Assembly: GCA_963920635.1 (NCBI GenBank)
Contig: OY987306.1
Span: 32,431,453 to 32,495,452 of the forward strand
Source: Pseudeuparius sepicola
Lineage: Eukaryota; Arthropoda; Insecta; Coleoptera; Anthribidae
Reading direction: 5' to 3'
DNA length: 64,000 nt
The notes below the pieces were generated by a model. It saw nothing but the letters and a program-made list of their open reading frames with translations. It made no database searches and was not told the origin of the DNA. A program made the position numbers and the translations under genes. Every line of letters starts with the position of its first letter. The first letter of the stretch is position 1. Of the stretch, positions 12,298-22,899 are shown piece after piece.

Positions 12298-13173
12298 TGG
12301 ACCAAGACCTGTGCATAGCGCTGTTTCAAGCCGTCGCCACTGGCGCCACACGACGAAACAAATTTGCACGGTGGTTTAATGTTAAAACACTATTATTGCA
12401 GAATCTTTTATAAAATAAAAACATGCAGATATGTCTGTTACAACGAATTTAATATCCAAAATAAAATAAAATATTTGTTTGTTATGTCCCTCTAATTTGA
12501 CAAGTTCACATGGCATATTTCCATACAATTTCTTAAGAAAAGCCAGTCTAAAAAGCGAGCAAGAGTATTTGGAACCTTTGGGTTTGAAATGAAGTCCATG
12601 GCTAGTTGTAGTGTAAGTAAGCATAAAACGCATTAGATTTTTCAGTTTCTTCTTTATATGGAGGACTAAGTATTGGTTCGCTTTGGAGCTATAACAAAAT
12701 TTTCTATTTTCAATCTTGCGCATACGTTACAAAATACTCTTCCAAAATAATGTCTAGAATTTTCCATTCTTCAGCTGGTTGATCAGATCATCCCATAATT
12801 CCAAAATAGTGTTTATTCTTCTGCAATTCACCTAATGGTCTGTGCAGTGTGCATACAATTTTCTTCATGTGCATGAAAATTTCATGTTATCACAAACAAA
12901 TCTACCTATAAAAGCTGTGTTAATAGGATAAAACTGCTAAACACTGGACGCAAAGACAATTCGTTACCGTAAAAAGAAGGCAGATCGTAATAAAGCTGAA
13001 TATTTAAAATTTGTGACATTTTAAACGTCAGTAACTGACATATCAATAACCACAGAATACCCCCATAACCTATAATAATTCGCCATTTTTTTCGTCGAGT
13101 GGCGCCACCCCGGTCCGTAAACAACAATGAAATATGACGTCATGCTTGGGTCTTTAATACAATGTCGGTCCAG
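12298..13173 (-). repeat. Repeat S, copy 1
   Basis: About 875 bp matching 57709-58592 in opposite orientation. The right edge (+ strand) has GGTCTTTAATACAATG then TCGGTCC. The left edge lacks the matching dozen bases that the other copy keeps. Inside, two stretches keep similar open frames between copies (minus strand about 12700-12480, and a 37-codon frame starting MSQILNIQLYYDLPSF at about 13024-12911). Neither is recognised. It may be a non-autonomous element derived from an unidentified coding element. Confidence 0.7.
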
Positions 13174-14230
13174 GTTAAAGCATCTACAGGACAGTGTTCA
13201 GTGTTACCACCTATATCGCGAAACCTCTACCGTCGCCCTTTTATTATAGCTTTAAATTATGTCTGTAAATAATCAATTCTCCCAGATATTGTCCCATTAT
13301 ATCCCATATAACACTGTGCTCTGGTTTATATCGATCGTAAAACCCGTCTGAGGTTTGCGAAAAAACCGAATGCCACCACAGAGAGGTGTGCCGCAGGGGT
13401 CTATTCTTGGCCCCTTACTCCTGAATCGGCTGGAATATACGTTATCTCTGGCCCGCGTAAGAGATACTTGGCTCGCGTGTGGTCCGCGCTAACCTTCATG
13501 TGACACATAAATCGCTGTTCTACAGGGTGTGCCACCAGCCACAATCGGAACGTTACAAAAGTAGTTCCAGGAGAAAATTCATTAGAGATCATATTCTTTC
13601 TCTCGATCTGTGGTTGCGCATTGACTATAAGTTATTAGTTGGCATCAATTATACTAATTAGTTGTACGAAGATGAATGGCGATGCCGAAATTTTATCTTA
13701 AATCGCCAATTACAGTCAAGTTCTCGTCGATATTGAATGTGCCGTGATAAGCAAAGACACGGAGATTATAAACTACGATTTTAATAGAATGTTACTAAAC
13801 AAAAAGTATGGAAAAGGCGAAGAAGTAACACTGTTAGATTTAAAAGGTTTGAAGGGACATTTAGACATTTTGCGCGTAAGGTGTAAGTAATATTTACTGT
13901 GAAATTTCTCTCGTAATCTCCGTGTATATCATATATGCAAATTCGAGTAAAATACTCTTTGATTGCGACATCAATAAATAAACTTTCTAAACACGTGTTG
14001 GTGTAGGTAGGTACGTATTATTATGATTAATGCTGCCTATGTTCCGCAAGTTAGGAATTATCTTGGTTGATAGCTTGTTTTAAGGATTTTATTTTGCAGC
14101 AAAATAATTATTTATATCTCGAGCCTCCAGGCATACACATTACATTCTACACGGTTTTGTCACTAGCTCGGGTATCTGAAAAATTTGCCTCTAGGAGTCT
14201 GCTATATCATATAACCTATAATATAATAAA
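13174..14230. other. Unassigned stretch
   Basis: No recognisable gene. A lone TACAGGGTGTG end lies at about 13523. The rest is unique within the window. Confidence 0.35.
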
Positions 14231-14259
14231 CTTCTCTTGTATTTAGCCACGATACCTGC

Positions 14260-14686
14260 CTCGTTCATCTCTCTGATCTCCTGAGATATTTTTTCTTTAA
14301 CTTGGTCGATATTATTTGACCTCACCGCTTATACCCGGTCCTTCAAAGCCCCACAGAAAGAAATCGAGTGGGGTCAAGTCTGGGCTTCTGGCAGGCCATA
14401 AAATTGTTCCATTTGAACCAATCCACTCTACAAAAGTGTCATCTAAATGCATCTTGATAGTATTTCATTTATCTGCTGGAGCACCATCTTGTTGCCAAAC
14501 AGTACTCGGCTTATTAACTTGATTCGATAGATCAGATATTTATCCTCTAAATATTTTAGTCCAGTTAAACCACCTTCAAAAAATACTGAACCAATTATGT
14601 GATTCCGAAAAATACCACACCAAACATTTATTGAAGTTCGACCTTGTCGTTGAATTGAAATAAACTGTCGTGTATTCTCTGATGAC
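14260..14686 (-). pseudogene. Mariner-like transposase C-terminal half, broken
   Basis: Minus-strand translation gives the middle and C-terminal part of an insect mariner-like DDE transposase: SINVWCGIFRNHIIGSVFFE, then VWQQDGAPAD (second catalytic aspartate), then LWPARSPDLTPLDFFLWGF (third catalytic aspartate region). There is a TGA directly after the QQDGAPAD block and further frame damage around the block near 14560. The N-terminal part is missing because a hAT element begins at 14687, inside the sequence equivalent to 16240. Related fragments are at 16176-16496 and 47455-47590. Confidence 0.82.
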
Positions 14687-14967
14687 TAGAGTAATCCAAA
14701 TATGCAAGTCGAATCCATAAAAATATGCGCATAAATATGCAAATAATTTAGTCAAAATATGCAGGAAAATGTTGAAAATATGCAAATTAAGAAATACTTT
14801 AAAAATATAAATTTATTGTTTCATTTACAAATAAACATCTATAATGTACATACAAATTTCTAAATGCCATTTATACATAGTAAAAGTAACAATATTTTAT
14901 TTTAAATTTTCTACATACAGGGCGATTGAACTAAATCTAAATATTCATTTATTATAAATTATAAAAA

Positions 14968-15230
14968 TCAGGTTGAAATTTTGTTGTAAAAACAATAAGC
15001 CACTAAATGTTGCTCAAAATTCTCAATTAAAAAATTTTGTCTTCTATCAAAATATGAAAATTTATAAATGGAGAAACTCTTTTCCACATCAACCGATGTA
15101 AGAGGTGCGCTTTTAAAATTGCTCACTATCACAGGATCCAAATCGATGGATTCAGTAAAATCTCCCTTTAAAATATTTGCTACTTGGCTAAGAAACTGAA
15201 ACCCACTATTTTCTCCATGACATTTCTAAA
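14968..15230 (-). pseudogene. hAT transposase C-terminal dimerisation region
   Basis: On the minus strand the translation includes SGFQFLSQVANILKGDF, then SAPLTSVDVEKSFSIYK, then LIENFEQHLVAYC, ending at a TGA at 14968-14970. The APLTSxDVExSFS pattern is the hallmark of the C-terminal dimerisation domain of one hAT transposase group. The rest of the transposase upstream is too decayed to follow. It is not functional on its own. Confidence 0.8.
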
Positions 15231-15448
15231 TTTTTAAAATATTTTGTCCCCAATTTTACCTGTGACATTTTGTAAAGCAACCTCAGATCGTTTTACCAGT
15301 TCTACACTTCTACACTTCAGGTTAATGCCAAATTAGATTACTCCATTTGTGTTATTGTTTTAGAAAGAAAGCTATAATTTGCTTTTAGAAAGGAAAGTTG
15401 TTTCTTTATTTCCTTGTTTTCGAATAGTTGTTTAACATCTGTAAGGTA

Positions 15449-15642
15449 CGATGGCCCGGAAGGGACACACAAAATATATATTTTTTCAAACTTATAACTC
15501 GGAATATTAAGCTTAAAATTCAGAGTTATAAGTCGGAATTTTAAAATTCCGAGTTATAAGTCGGAATTTTAAAATTCCGAGATATAACTCGGAATTTTAA
15601 AGTTTGAAAAAAAAAAAATTGTGTGTCCCTTCCGGGCCATCG
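15449..15642. mobile_element. 194-bp palindromic MITE nested in the hAT remnant
   Basis: CGATGGCCCGGAAGGGACAC at the left is matched by the exact inverse at the right, and the inner part is built from repeated ccgagttataagtcggaatt blocks that pair with each other. Almost the whole 194 bp can fold into a hairpin. No clear target duplication could be assigned. A shorter relative of the terminal word (gcccggaagggata) occurs at 16894. Confidence 0.75.
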
Positions 15643-15956
15643 CACTAAGGGACTGGGAAGATTCGTTCGAAAATTAGATCTTTTAGCAGAATCGGAAATA
15701 AAATGCAGAAATGGATTATCCTTCGTATATAAATATTTACCTATCTATAATTTATTCTGTTCTTTTCAATAATTGCAATTTATTAAATAGGTATAAATAC
15801 CTACTTTATTCGTTTTCAGATCACCAGGATTAGTGCCCATAAAATTATAATTTACCTATATTATTTTAGAAAAACCATATATGCAAATATTTTTAAAAAA
15901 AGTATATAATATGCTACATATGCAAAATATGCGTGTTGCATATTTGGGTTACTCTA

Positions 15957-16175
15957 GTGATAATTTTATGGAAGGAGAAAATATTGCCGTTTAAAGTTGG
16001 AGAGGCAAGGGGAAAATGATCAGTTTATAAGTTGCGTATTTTTATCCCTTTTTCAAATTATCACTATAAAGACTACACTATACTACTATTAACTAACTAC
16101 TATTAGGTATCACTATTCTTTTACTACTACTACTACTACTACTCCTACGGTTTTATTACTATTACAGATTCTATA
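15957..16175. other. Non-coding spacer with ACT microsatellite
   Basis: Positions about 16120-16143 carry about seven ACT repeats. No other feature was seen. Confidence 0.6.
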
Positions 16176-16496
16176 TTGCGGACTGATGAAGCCACTTTTA
16201 AAACATGTGGTGTTTTTAATAGAAGAAACGCTCACTACTGGTCATCAGAAAATATACGACAGTTTATTTCAATTCAACGACAAGGGCGAACTTCAATAAA
16301 TGTTTGGTGTGGTATTTTTCGGAATCACATAATTGGTCCAGTATTTTTTGAAGCGGGTGTAACTGGACTAAAATATTTACAGCTCTTAAGAGAAGAAATT
16401 TCTGATCTATTGAATCAAGTTAATGAGCCGAATATTGTTTGGCGACAAGAGCACATAAATCTAAATAAAATTATTCTCATCGAATCATCTTCGTAA
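16176..16496 (+). pseudogene. Mariner-like transposase middle fragment
   Basis: The frame holds TDEATFKTCGVFNRRNAHYW, with the first catalytic aspartate in the DEATF block, followed by the block around SINVWCGIFRNHIIGPVFFE and LLREEISDLLNQVNEP. It then reaches VWRQEH, where family members have WQQDGAPAH. About 20 residues including the second catalytic aspartate are deleted and the frame then runs out. The N-terminal DNA-binding part is absent. This is the same family as 14260-14686 (minus) and 47455-47590. Confidence 0.85.
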
Positions 16497-18097
16497 CAGA
16501 CCATTGGTTTTATACAAAAAATAGACGGTTCTTAACTAGATTCACTCTGTATGTCAGTCTACGACTCTCCTCGCTGAATGAATTTACAATTCTTCACTTC
16601 GGTAAGCTGCTACTCCTCTTACTGTGATAAATTCAAATGTAATTAGTCCCCATTCAAAAATAAACAGACTACCAAACGCCGTGGGTGTCTATTGTGTTCC
16701 TTTAACGACAAATACAAAAGTGTGTACTGCCTACGCGACGAATTATAAAGAAATAATCCTTTAAGCTCCGTATATATTCCATAAAAGTGCTCTAATTGCT
16801 TGGAGCGCGATGCACAATTACAGCCGTCTTATCGGGATGTATAACTTAGGTTTGGTTGTGGGCTTTACAATACACAATTATAGTAAGTAAAAATGCCCGG
16901 AAGGGATAAAATTAATGATGTCTGAAAATCAAATTAAATCAGTGTCATGGCAATTTTGATTTTGTCCGACATTCAATAATTCAAAGGACGATGCTATAGC
17001 AAACATATTATAACACGTATGACATATCGTGTTTCTTACGGGTTTTTTTTACGCAAAATAAGCGAGAAAATCGCGGTGGTAGTTCGGTACTGAGTCCACT
17101 TCTGCATTTACGCAAACAGCTTAGATGGTCGTAAAGCCTGTTATTAAACCCTGATTGTTCTTAAGATTCTAACAAACGCTTTCGAACAATAAAAATACAG
17201 AAAGAACACCGTCTGGTTCTGAAACGCTTTTCGTGCTAGCTTTATCCTTATATTTACGGTACTTAACAGTATTTTTTATTACTACCAGCAACGTCCATTA
17301 TAAAACCATTTCTCCTGCCCACACATGCACATCTTTAGAACACATTACACCTATGGCTCGTCAAGAATAATGACTGGGGAACTGGCCCGCACATCTCTAT
17401 CCTAAGCGAAAATAGAATCGATACAATTTTGTCGCCTACGGACTTTTTTTGTGGGACTCCAGTGTGGGAGGCTGCGGCAGAACAATAGCAAGTCATTATT
17501 TATAAAGTTGCTTCCTATGTGGAACACTTCAAGGTTCGGTATGGCCGATTTTTTTTAGTGCGCCTATTTGTAAGTGTCATTTTTTTGTACGGCTTACAGT
17601 TTGGGGCTATAACTTCGTGTGGGTGGTATAATAGTCACCCAAAGTGGCATTACTTTCAGGAGGAAGCTATAAACAAGGTCTATGCGGAGTAACAAATGAT
17701 GCAAGATTTCTAAATAATAAGGAAATGTTTTGTAATAGAAGGTAGATACATTTCGTCCAAGCTACACCCTGTATATATGGTCTTTTATCCTTATTCTCGT
17801 TTCTTCGATAGTTGCACAAAATTTCTCCAATGTTATTCCTCTCAGGGATAAAGACATAGGTGTAATTTCGACCAAAAATTCGTAAATATATTTTTGTATT
17901 TTTTTGGGCAAAATTAATCGTTAAAATGGCTATAATCGACGGTGTTCTGGTGCACAACAAATTAATAATTATAGGCTTGGCTCAAGCCCCAATTTTGTAG
18001 GCACCTGGGCAGGAACAAATTTTTGTATCAGAATATTAATTGACCTGAAATTGAAAACGATATTTTTTCTTTTCTAAAAGCTTCCTTCTGATACGAA
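16497..18097. other. Unassigned unique stretch
   Basis: About 1.6 kb with no recognised gene or repeat partner. A lone CACCCTGTATATA end is at about 17764. An open frame of 97 codons on the minus strand (17667-17960) has no family features and probably arises by chance. Confidence 0.35.
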
Positions 18098-18673
18098 ATA
18101 TTCTTTTTATTATACTTCTTTGAAAATACCTTATTTTCATCTGTTTTAGCAATAATGAAAGATGGGGTTTTTCGGGCTAGCGCACGGAAACAGCGCATGG
18201 AAAAACTTTCCGTGCGCTGAATAAAAATACCGAATATATGGCTTTAAAATAGAAATATACAGCAAAGTAAACTAAATTTAAGAAACTCTATATGCTCTCT
18301 GATATTTAACATGTACCTATTTTGTATTTTAATTCGTAAGTGTTTCAATATTTAGATACATTTCTGTAATATTTTTGACGTTTTATTCACCTTATCTGAC
18401 AATAACTAATTTACAACAAAGCACCTTTGAAATAATTTGAGGGTAACCATGGAAACGCATCATACATACCAAACACTATATTGTCTGCATTGTTTATTTT
18501 TTGTCCATTAAATTTATTATAATATGCCGATAAAATATTTTAAGTTTCCGTTTTCAAAGAAGTATAATGAAAAATATCGTCCATTACACGTCCAGAAATA
18601 GATTTTTCCGTGCTTGCATGACGCGCGCACGGAAAAATCTTTATTTCCAGACTCGTAATGAAATATACTATTA
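18098..18673 (+). repeat. Repeat T, copy 1, with two terminal hairpins
   Basis: About 575 bp matching 50393-51004 in opposite orientation. It has a 12-bp stem hairpin at 18179-18218 (agcgcacggaaa paired with tttccgtgcgct) and a 14-bp stem hairpin at 18600-18640 (agatttttccgtgc paired with gcacggaaaaatct). The left edge ATTATACTTCTTTGAAAA is inverted at about 18553-18570. No protein was recognised. It has the structure of a foldback element. Confidence 0.75.
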
Positions 18674-19040
18674 CAGCTTCAATGAAACCATTGCCAAACC
18701 TTGTATGACTAAATCTTGTGAAAATTCCAGGAAGAGATGGTTATCTAAATTAATAAAAAAATCTAGTTTGAAACAAATAAATTTCTTGACACCATTTAGT
18801 GATTCACAAATAACATAAAAATACAATATATTGCGTTGATCATTCTATACCACATCCTCCTCCTCCTCTTAGTGATGCAACATATTATTATGAACTCATT
18901 CATGGTACAAAAAACCTACCTCAAGATTATTTCTAAGAAATTACGGCGATAGATTGGTAAAAATAACAGTGCAAATAAATAAATGATTGTGTTTCATTTT
19001 ATGAGCCCAAACATTGTTTATGAATATCTTCATAACCGCA
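18674..19040. other. Non-coding spacer
   Basis: No gene or repeat partner seen; a short (tcc)n-like run is at about 18855-18868. Confidence 0.4.
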
Positions 19041-20035
19041 TTTTTATAATGCCATCATACAAAATATTGGTAATAAATGAACGCCAGAATTGTTTTTTAT
19101 ACAAAATAAACATTCGCGTGTGGGCGTTTTTAGAAAAATACATTTTCTTGTTGTAATAAAGACGGCATAAAAATTAACTGCGAATTTTAAGTTGCATTTA
19201 TTAGTAAGTAAGGTATATAAAGTTGAGATTGATAAATTAAACAGATTACGTTTGCGCAAGTATCCGAATGATGTAAAAATGACAATTTGCGTAATATTTT
19301 GTTGGGCAAAAATATTAACTGCGTTTTTATTATTTATAATTACCTTAAAAATGTTCTGAAATTAAACATATTGTTTCGCCGGAAATCGCATTTTAAAAAA
19401 AATGACAAATTTCGCTATATGTGATTTAATATAGTTATATTGTAAAAAGTTAAACAAAAAAAACGCTTTTCCTAAAGAAATGACAAGTGACAGTTGACCT
19501 ATATGCGCCGTAAATAAATGTTTAATTTCGCTATGTCATTCAATATAATTATATTGTAAAAAGTTAAACAAACAAAAAACAGTTAATATTTTTGCCTATT
19601 CTATACCAATGAGAAGTGACAGCTGACGTACATGCGGCTCAGATACCTAAATGTTTAATTTTGTATAAGTTACATTCTATTTGTAAAAGGGAATGATCAT
19701 CTGCAATAAAAACGTAGTTAATATTTTTGCTTTTGCCGAAATAGAAAATTATCCGATTTTTATCTCTCTTTGCCGATCTAAGTTACTTCCATATTCTTAA
19801 AATGTTTAATTTCTTAATATATGTTAGCAAGGGAAGTTTTTTACCTAAAGACTCTAAAAGAATCCAGTTAACATTTTTGCTCGAAATTTCTAACAAAAAA
19901 TAGGTGTTTTTTGAGGTAACTCAAGGTTCCGTTTTTTGAAAATGTTTAATTTTTGGTTTCTACCAACGTATTTACTTATAACTTTGATATGGTAAAACAA
20001 AATTGCAGTTAATATTTTTGTTTACGTCAAATTCT
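19041..20035 (-). repeat. Repeat U, copy 1 (periodic motif repeat)
   Basis: About 1 kb matching 62004-63177 in opposite orientation. The word CAGTTAATATTTTTGC or its reverse complement recurs about every 130-150 bp (near 19302, 19580, 19710, 19864 and 20003, plus a decayed one near 19166). It points one way in one half and the opposite way in the other. A companion word tgtttaatttc recurs at a similar period. No protein was recognised. Confidence 0.75.
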
Positions 20036-20464
20036 ATTTTTCCTGGCATACTAGTTCGTCAGTTGAACTCGATATCTACCATTGTTGGATTACTCGAATT
20101 TAAATCGAATTACCGCACATTATAACCCCCACGTAGAGGCCAATAAAAACAACATCTGTTTGTCGCTAATTTGTGTCTGTATTATTATCTGTGCCCACGT
20201 AGTCACCGTGTAACGCCGTACTTACCTGGTAGTAAAAAGACTGCGAAATTAATAAATTTAAAGCCCATTGAGCAGTTTCGTCAGGTTATTTATTCAATTA
20301 GCAAACGGCAGAAGAGTTGTGTAAACACTTGCTGAAATGACAAACAGCGAAAGTTTGTTCATAGGGCATCTACTTTTCAGTGAGTCAAGGACAACAGACA
20401 GAGTTAGAACATACTTCAGGGTAACTGTTTTTGTCCCATTCATAGAAATAAATGGACTATTTAT
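20036..20464. other. Unassigned stretch
   Basis: No gene or repeat partner recognised. Confidence 0.35.
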
Positions 20465-21060
20465 ATTGAAGAAGAATTTCTGAACTCTATTATACCGAAA
20501 AAATAAAGCTCGCATCACGGGACCACTTACCCATTTTTGTTTATCATTTATTTTTAACACGGTGTGATAAAACACCTATTATATTGTTTTCAACATCGTC
20601 GCGTCTACCATCGCCTTTTAAATATGGCAACAAAGCACTTCAGCCAGCGAACCGGCCGACAAAACCAGTTAGCCAGCGCTTTTTGTGCCTGTTTCTATAG
20701 TAAGTAAAGTTAACTGCGTATTTGGGCTACCATACAGACCTCATTTTTTAGGCCGCTGGCAAGTTTTTTCCGCCGGCTCAGAGAGCTCAGTGGCGTTTCG
20801 TATGTTCGTTTCGTAACGTGTGCAAAATGAGTAAACAGGGAAGAACGTTGCATTCTCAAGCACGAGAAATAATTGCCAATGTTATAAGGGTTTGCCTTCC
20901 TCCATAGTTTAAGGCATCACCGTTAAGAATAATATTAACAATAAATTAAATAACAAATTATATGAAAATTAAGCTACGCCCCTGAACTGTAACTTATTCT
21001 ATAATATTTGCGAGTTCTTCCCCCTTACGTCGCACGCATTCTGCCGTAAGGAGGACTATA
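20465..21060 (+). repeat. Repeat R, copy 2
   Basis: Nearly full-length relative of 48977-49573, same orientation, and of 11679-12178 inverted. It includes a short frame starting ATG at 20827 (MSKQGRTLHSQAREIIANV), which resembles the N-terminal start of some insect DDE transposases; this is tentative. The outer edge GAGGACTATA abuts a Penelope-like fragment exactly at 21060/21061. Confidence 0.75.
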
Positions 21061-21650
21061 GTATGTGTTTGTTTTCTATAGATAATAGTTTCTATACTAT
21101 CTGATTTCAGTATAGAAACATCTAAGAAAGGTAATTGATTATTGTTTTCAATTTCTAAAGTAAACTTAATAGAAGGTTCTTGTGAGTTTATAAAATTTAA
21201 TAATGAATTTAAATCATCTATACATATCTCCACCAAAAATTAGGTTGGTGAACATATCTAGTCAACTCATTTTCTTCAAAATTGTCCATGAATAAATTGC
21301 TTATGAATGGTGATAATTTGATAAAGGAGACCCCATATAGCCATTCCAAATTCCTGCCGGTAAGATTTCATTTCCTAATTGAAAATAAGTGGTTTTAACA
21401 GTGTTGTTAGTTGTTCTAATATTGCATCTATACTCAAATTTGTCCTTTCTACTAAAGCCTGATTGTTTTCTAACTTTTTGTGTAAAATATTCAGCGATTT
21501 GTCAACAAGAACATTTTGGTAAAAAGAGTGATCACATCAAAACTAGCCAAGGTATAATGATTGGGAAATTGATGTTCCCTTTTTTTAAATATGATTACCG
21601 TTTCTGGTAAATTAATTGGAGTTTCCTACTAACGGATTAAGAATTTTTAG
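21061..21650 (-). pseudogene. Second Penelope-like reverse transcriptase fragment
   Basis: Minus-strand reading enters at about 21650-21560 with LASFDVITLFT (an RT core motif), continues in another frame with KSLNILHKKLENNQALVERT, and then with KTTYFQLGNEILP. It next reaches the MGSPLS region and the block INSQEPSIKFTLEIENNN, which is almost identical to the copy at 5367-5921. About 35 bp covering the catalytic YVDD block is deleted (the reading jumps from WWRY to the IDDLNSLLN block). Several frameshifts are present. It ends abruptly at repeat R. This copy reaches further 5' than the one at 5.4 kb. Confidence 0.85.
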
Positions 21651-22195
21651 TAAATATGTTGCTAAGAAATACTAATATTTCTTGTATCGTAAAATATTCT
21701 TCAATACAATTTGAATTAACAAAAAATTCATTTCGATCGTACAAAAAATGTTGTGCGCATCATATCTATCTATATATTCGACTCGGGCTGAAAACTTCAT
21801 GCATCGCGCAATAAGTATACACTAGTTACACAAATAACTATTTGCGCTCACAACATAACCTATAAAAATGTGACGGTACTGCCGATAATCAGTCTATAGA
21901 CTAGGGTTGCCACCTGTCCTTTTTTGAAAAGAACAGTCCTTTTTTCAAACAAATTGTCCATGTGACTTTTTTAGCCCTAAAATGTCCTTTTTAATAACCT
22001 TAGGGGTGACGGGGTGGGTATAATTCGAGTTCGGAAAGCGGCATATGGTCTACTAGCTCCTGTTGACTTGACTCATCGATTATCGTTTTTATCATCGTTG
22101 TAGACTTACTATATTGATATTATCAAAGATTCAACCTAGATATTCAGAGAATGTGTTTGACAAGGGAAAATGTAACCCCAATTTTCGCCCACTTT
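21651..22195. other. Spacer with a TAGGGTTGCCACCT end
   Basis: TAGGGTTGCCACCT at about 21903-21916, followed by a run of tcctttttt blocks, is the inverse of AGGTGGCAACCCTA at about 22766-22779 in the first unit of the tandem array. Its flanks (ctatagac and atagaaac) show five of eight matches. This could be a hAT-type terminal repeat pair bracketing the start of the array. Confidence 0.45.
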
Positions 22196-22465
22196 AGTGA
22201 TTTAATTACTTGGAATTTTGACAAAATTTAAACTTTTTTATGTTTTGTTATAATTTAATTTGTAAGAAAATTTCTAAAACAACTGTTGAACTGTTAAAAC
22301 ATTGTAACGTTACTTCCAATATTTTTGCCTGGAATAGTCACAGGATTTTTAAAGGCAATGTCATTTGCAATGTTGTTACACGAAGTTTCATTGAGACACC
22401 ATACGTTTACAATTGGAAAGTGAATAATTATTATGGACTAAAAGAAGTCCATTTTTTCATTTTCA

Positions 22466-22665
22466 CCTGTTTTACAATTAGAAAATGGTAATATCATCGA
22501 GGTATACAAGACATTAATTTTGAAGGCCTCAGAGAACATTATTCATTACTCTTCGGAAGGTGCTGGGTGCATTTTCGAGACCAAATGGCATGCATTTAAA
22601 TTGATAGTGACCTGTGTCTGTAGAAAATGCCGTTTTGGGTATATCTTCTGGTGACATTACTTGGA
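22466..22665 (-). pseudogene. Gypsy-type reverse transcriptase fragment, divergent founder copy
   Basis: Minus-strand translation reads [19 protein letters not shown], then [20 protein letters not shown], a stop, GLQN, a second stop, then CLVYLDDI. These are the central palm motifs of Ty3/gypsy reverse transcriptases: TAFST, GHYxF, MPFGLxNAP and the catalytic YLDD. The copy retains a cysteine before MPFGL and TGHYQF, where all later units have a serine and IGHYQF, so it is the most diverged unit. Both stops are shared by all units, so the fragment was already dead before amplification. Only about 60 residues of the polymerase are present. Confidence 0.88.
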
Positions 22666-22899
22666 ATTTTGACAAAATTTAAACTTTTTATTGTTTTGTT
22701 ATAATTTAATTTGTAAGAACATTTCTAGAAGGATTTATGGCAATGTCCTTTGATCGCTTTGCAAAAAGGTGGCAACCCTAATAGAAACCGACTGCGAATT
22801 GCCACATCGCCATCTGCTACAGAAAGCTAATTTTCTGATCCCCATAGTGGGCATTGAAAAAAAACTCACCCTGTATAATAGCACGAAACGGGTCTGGAC

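Larger units (their letters stand above)
14687..15956 (-). mobile_element. hAT element remnant, about 1.27 kb
   Basis: The ends are TAGAGTAATCC (14687-14697) and GGGTTACTCTA (15946-15956), near-perfect inverted repeats of hAT type. The flanking octamers CTGATGAC and GTGATAAT share five of eight positions and both fit the hAT nTnnnnAn pattern, so they may be a decayed target duplication. Near both ends the words tatgca and tgcatat recur, as subterminal repeats of hAT elements do. The minus strand holds a transposase tail (separate entry). The element sits in a mariner-like transposase and carries a smaller element at 15449-15642. Confidence 0.78.

Noticed and set aside
17667..17960. A 97-codon minus-strand frame
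   Set aside because: It includes a CACCCTGTATATA element end and shows no conserved motif.
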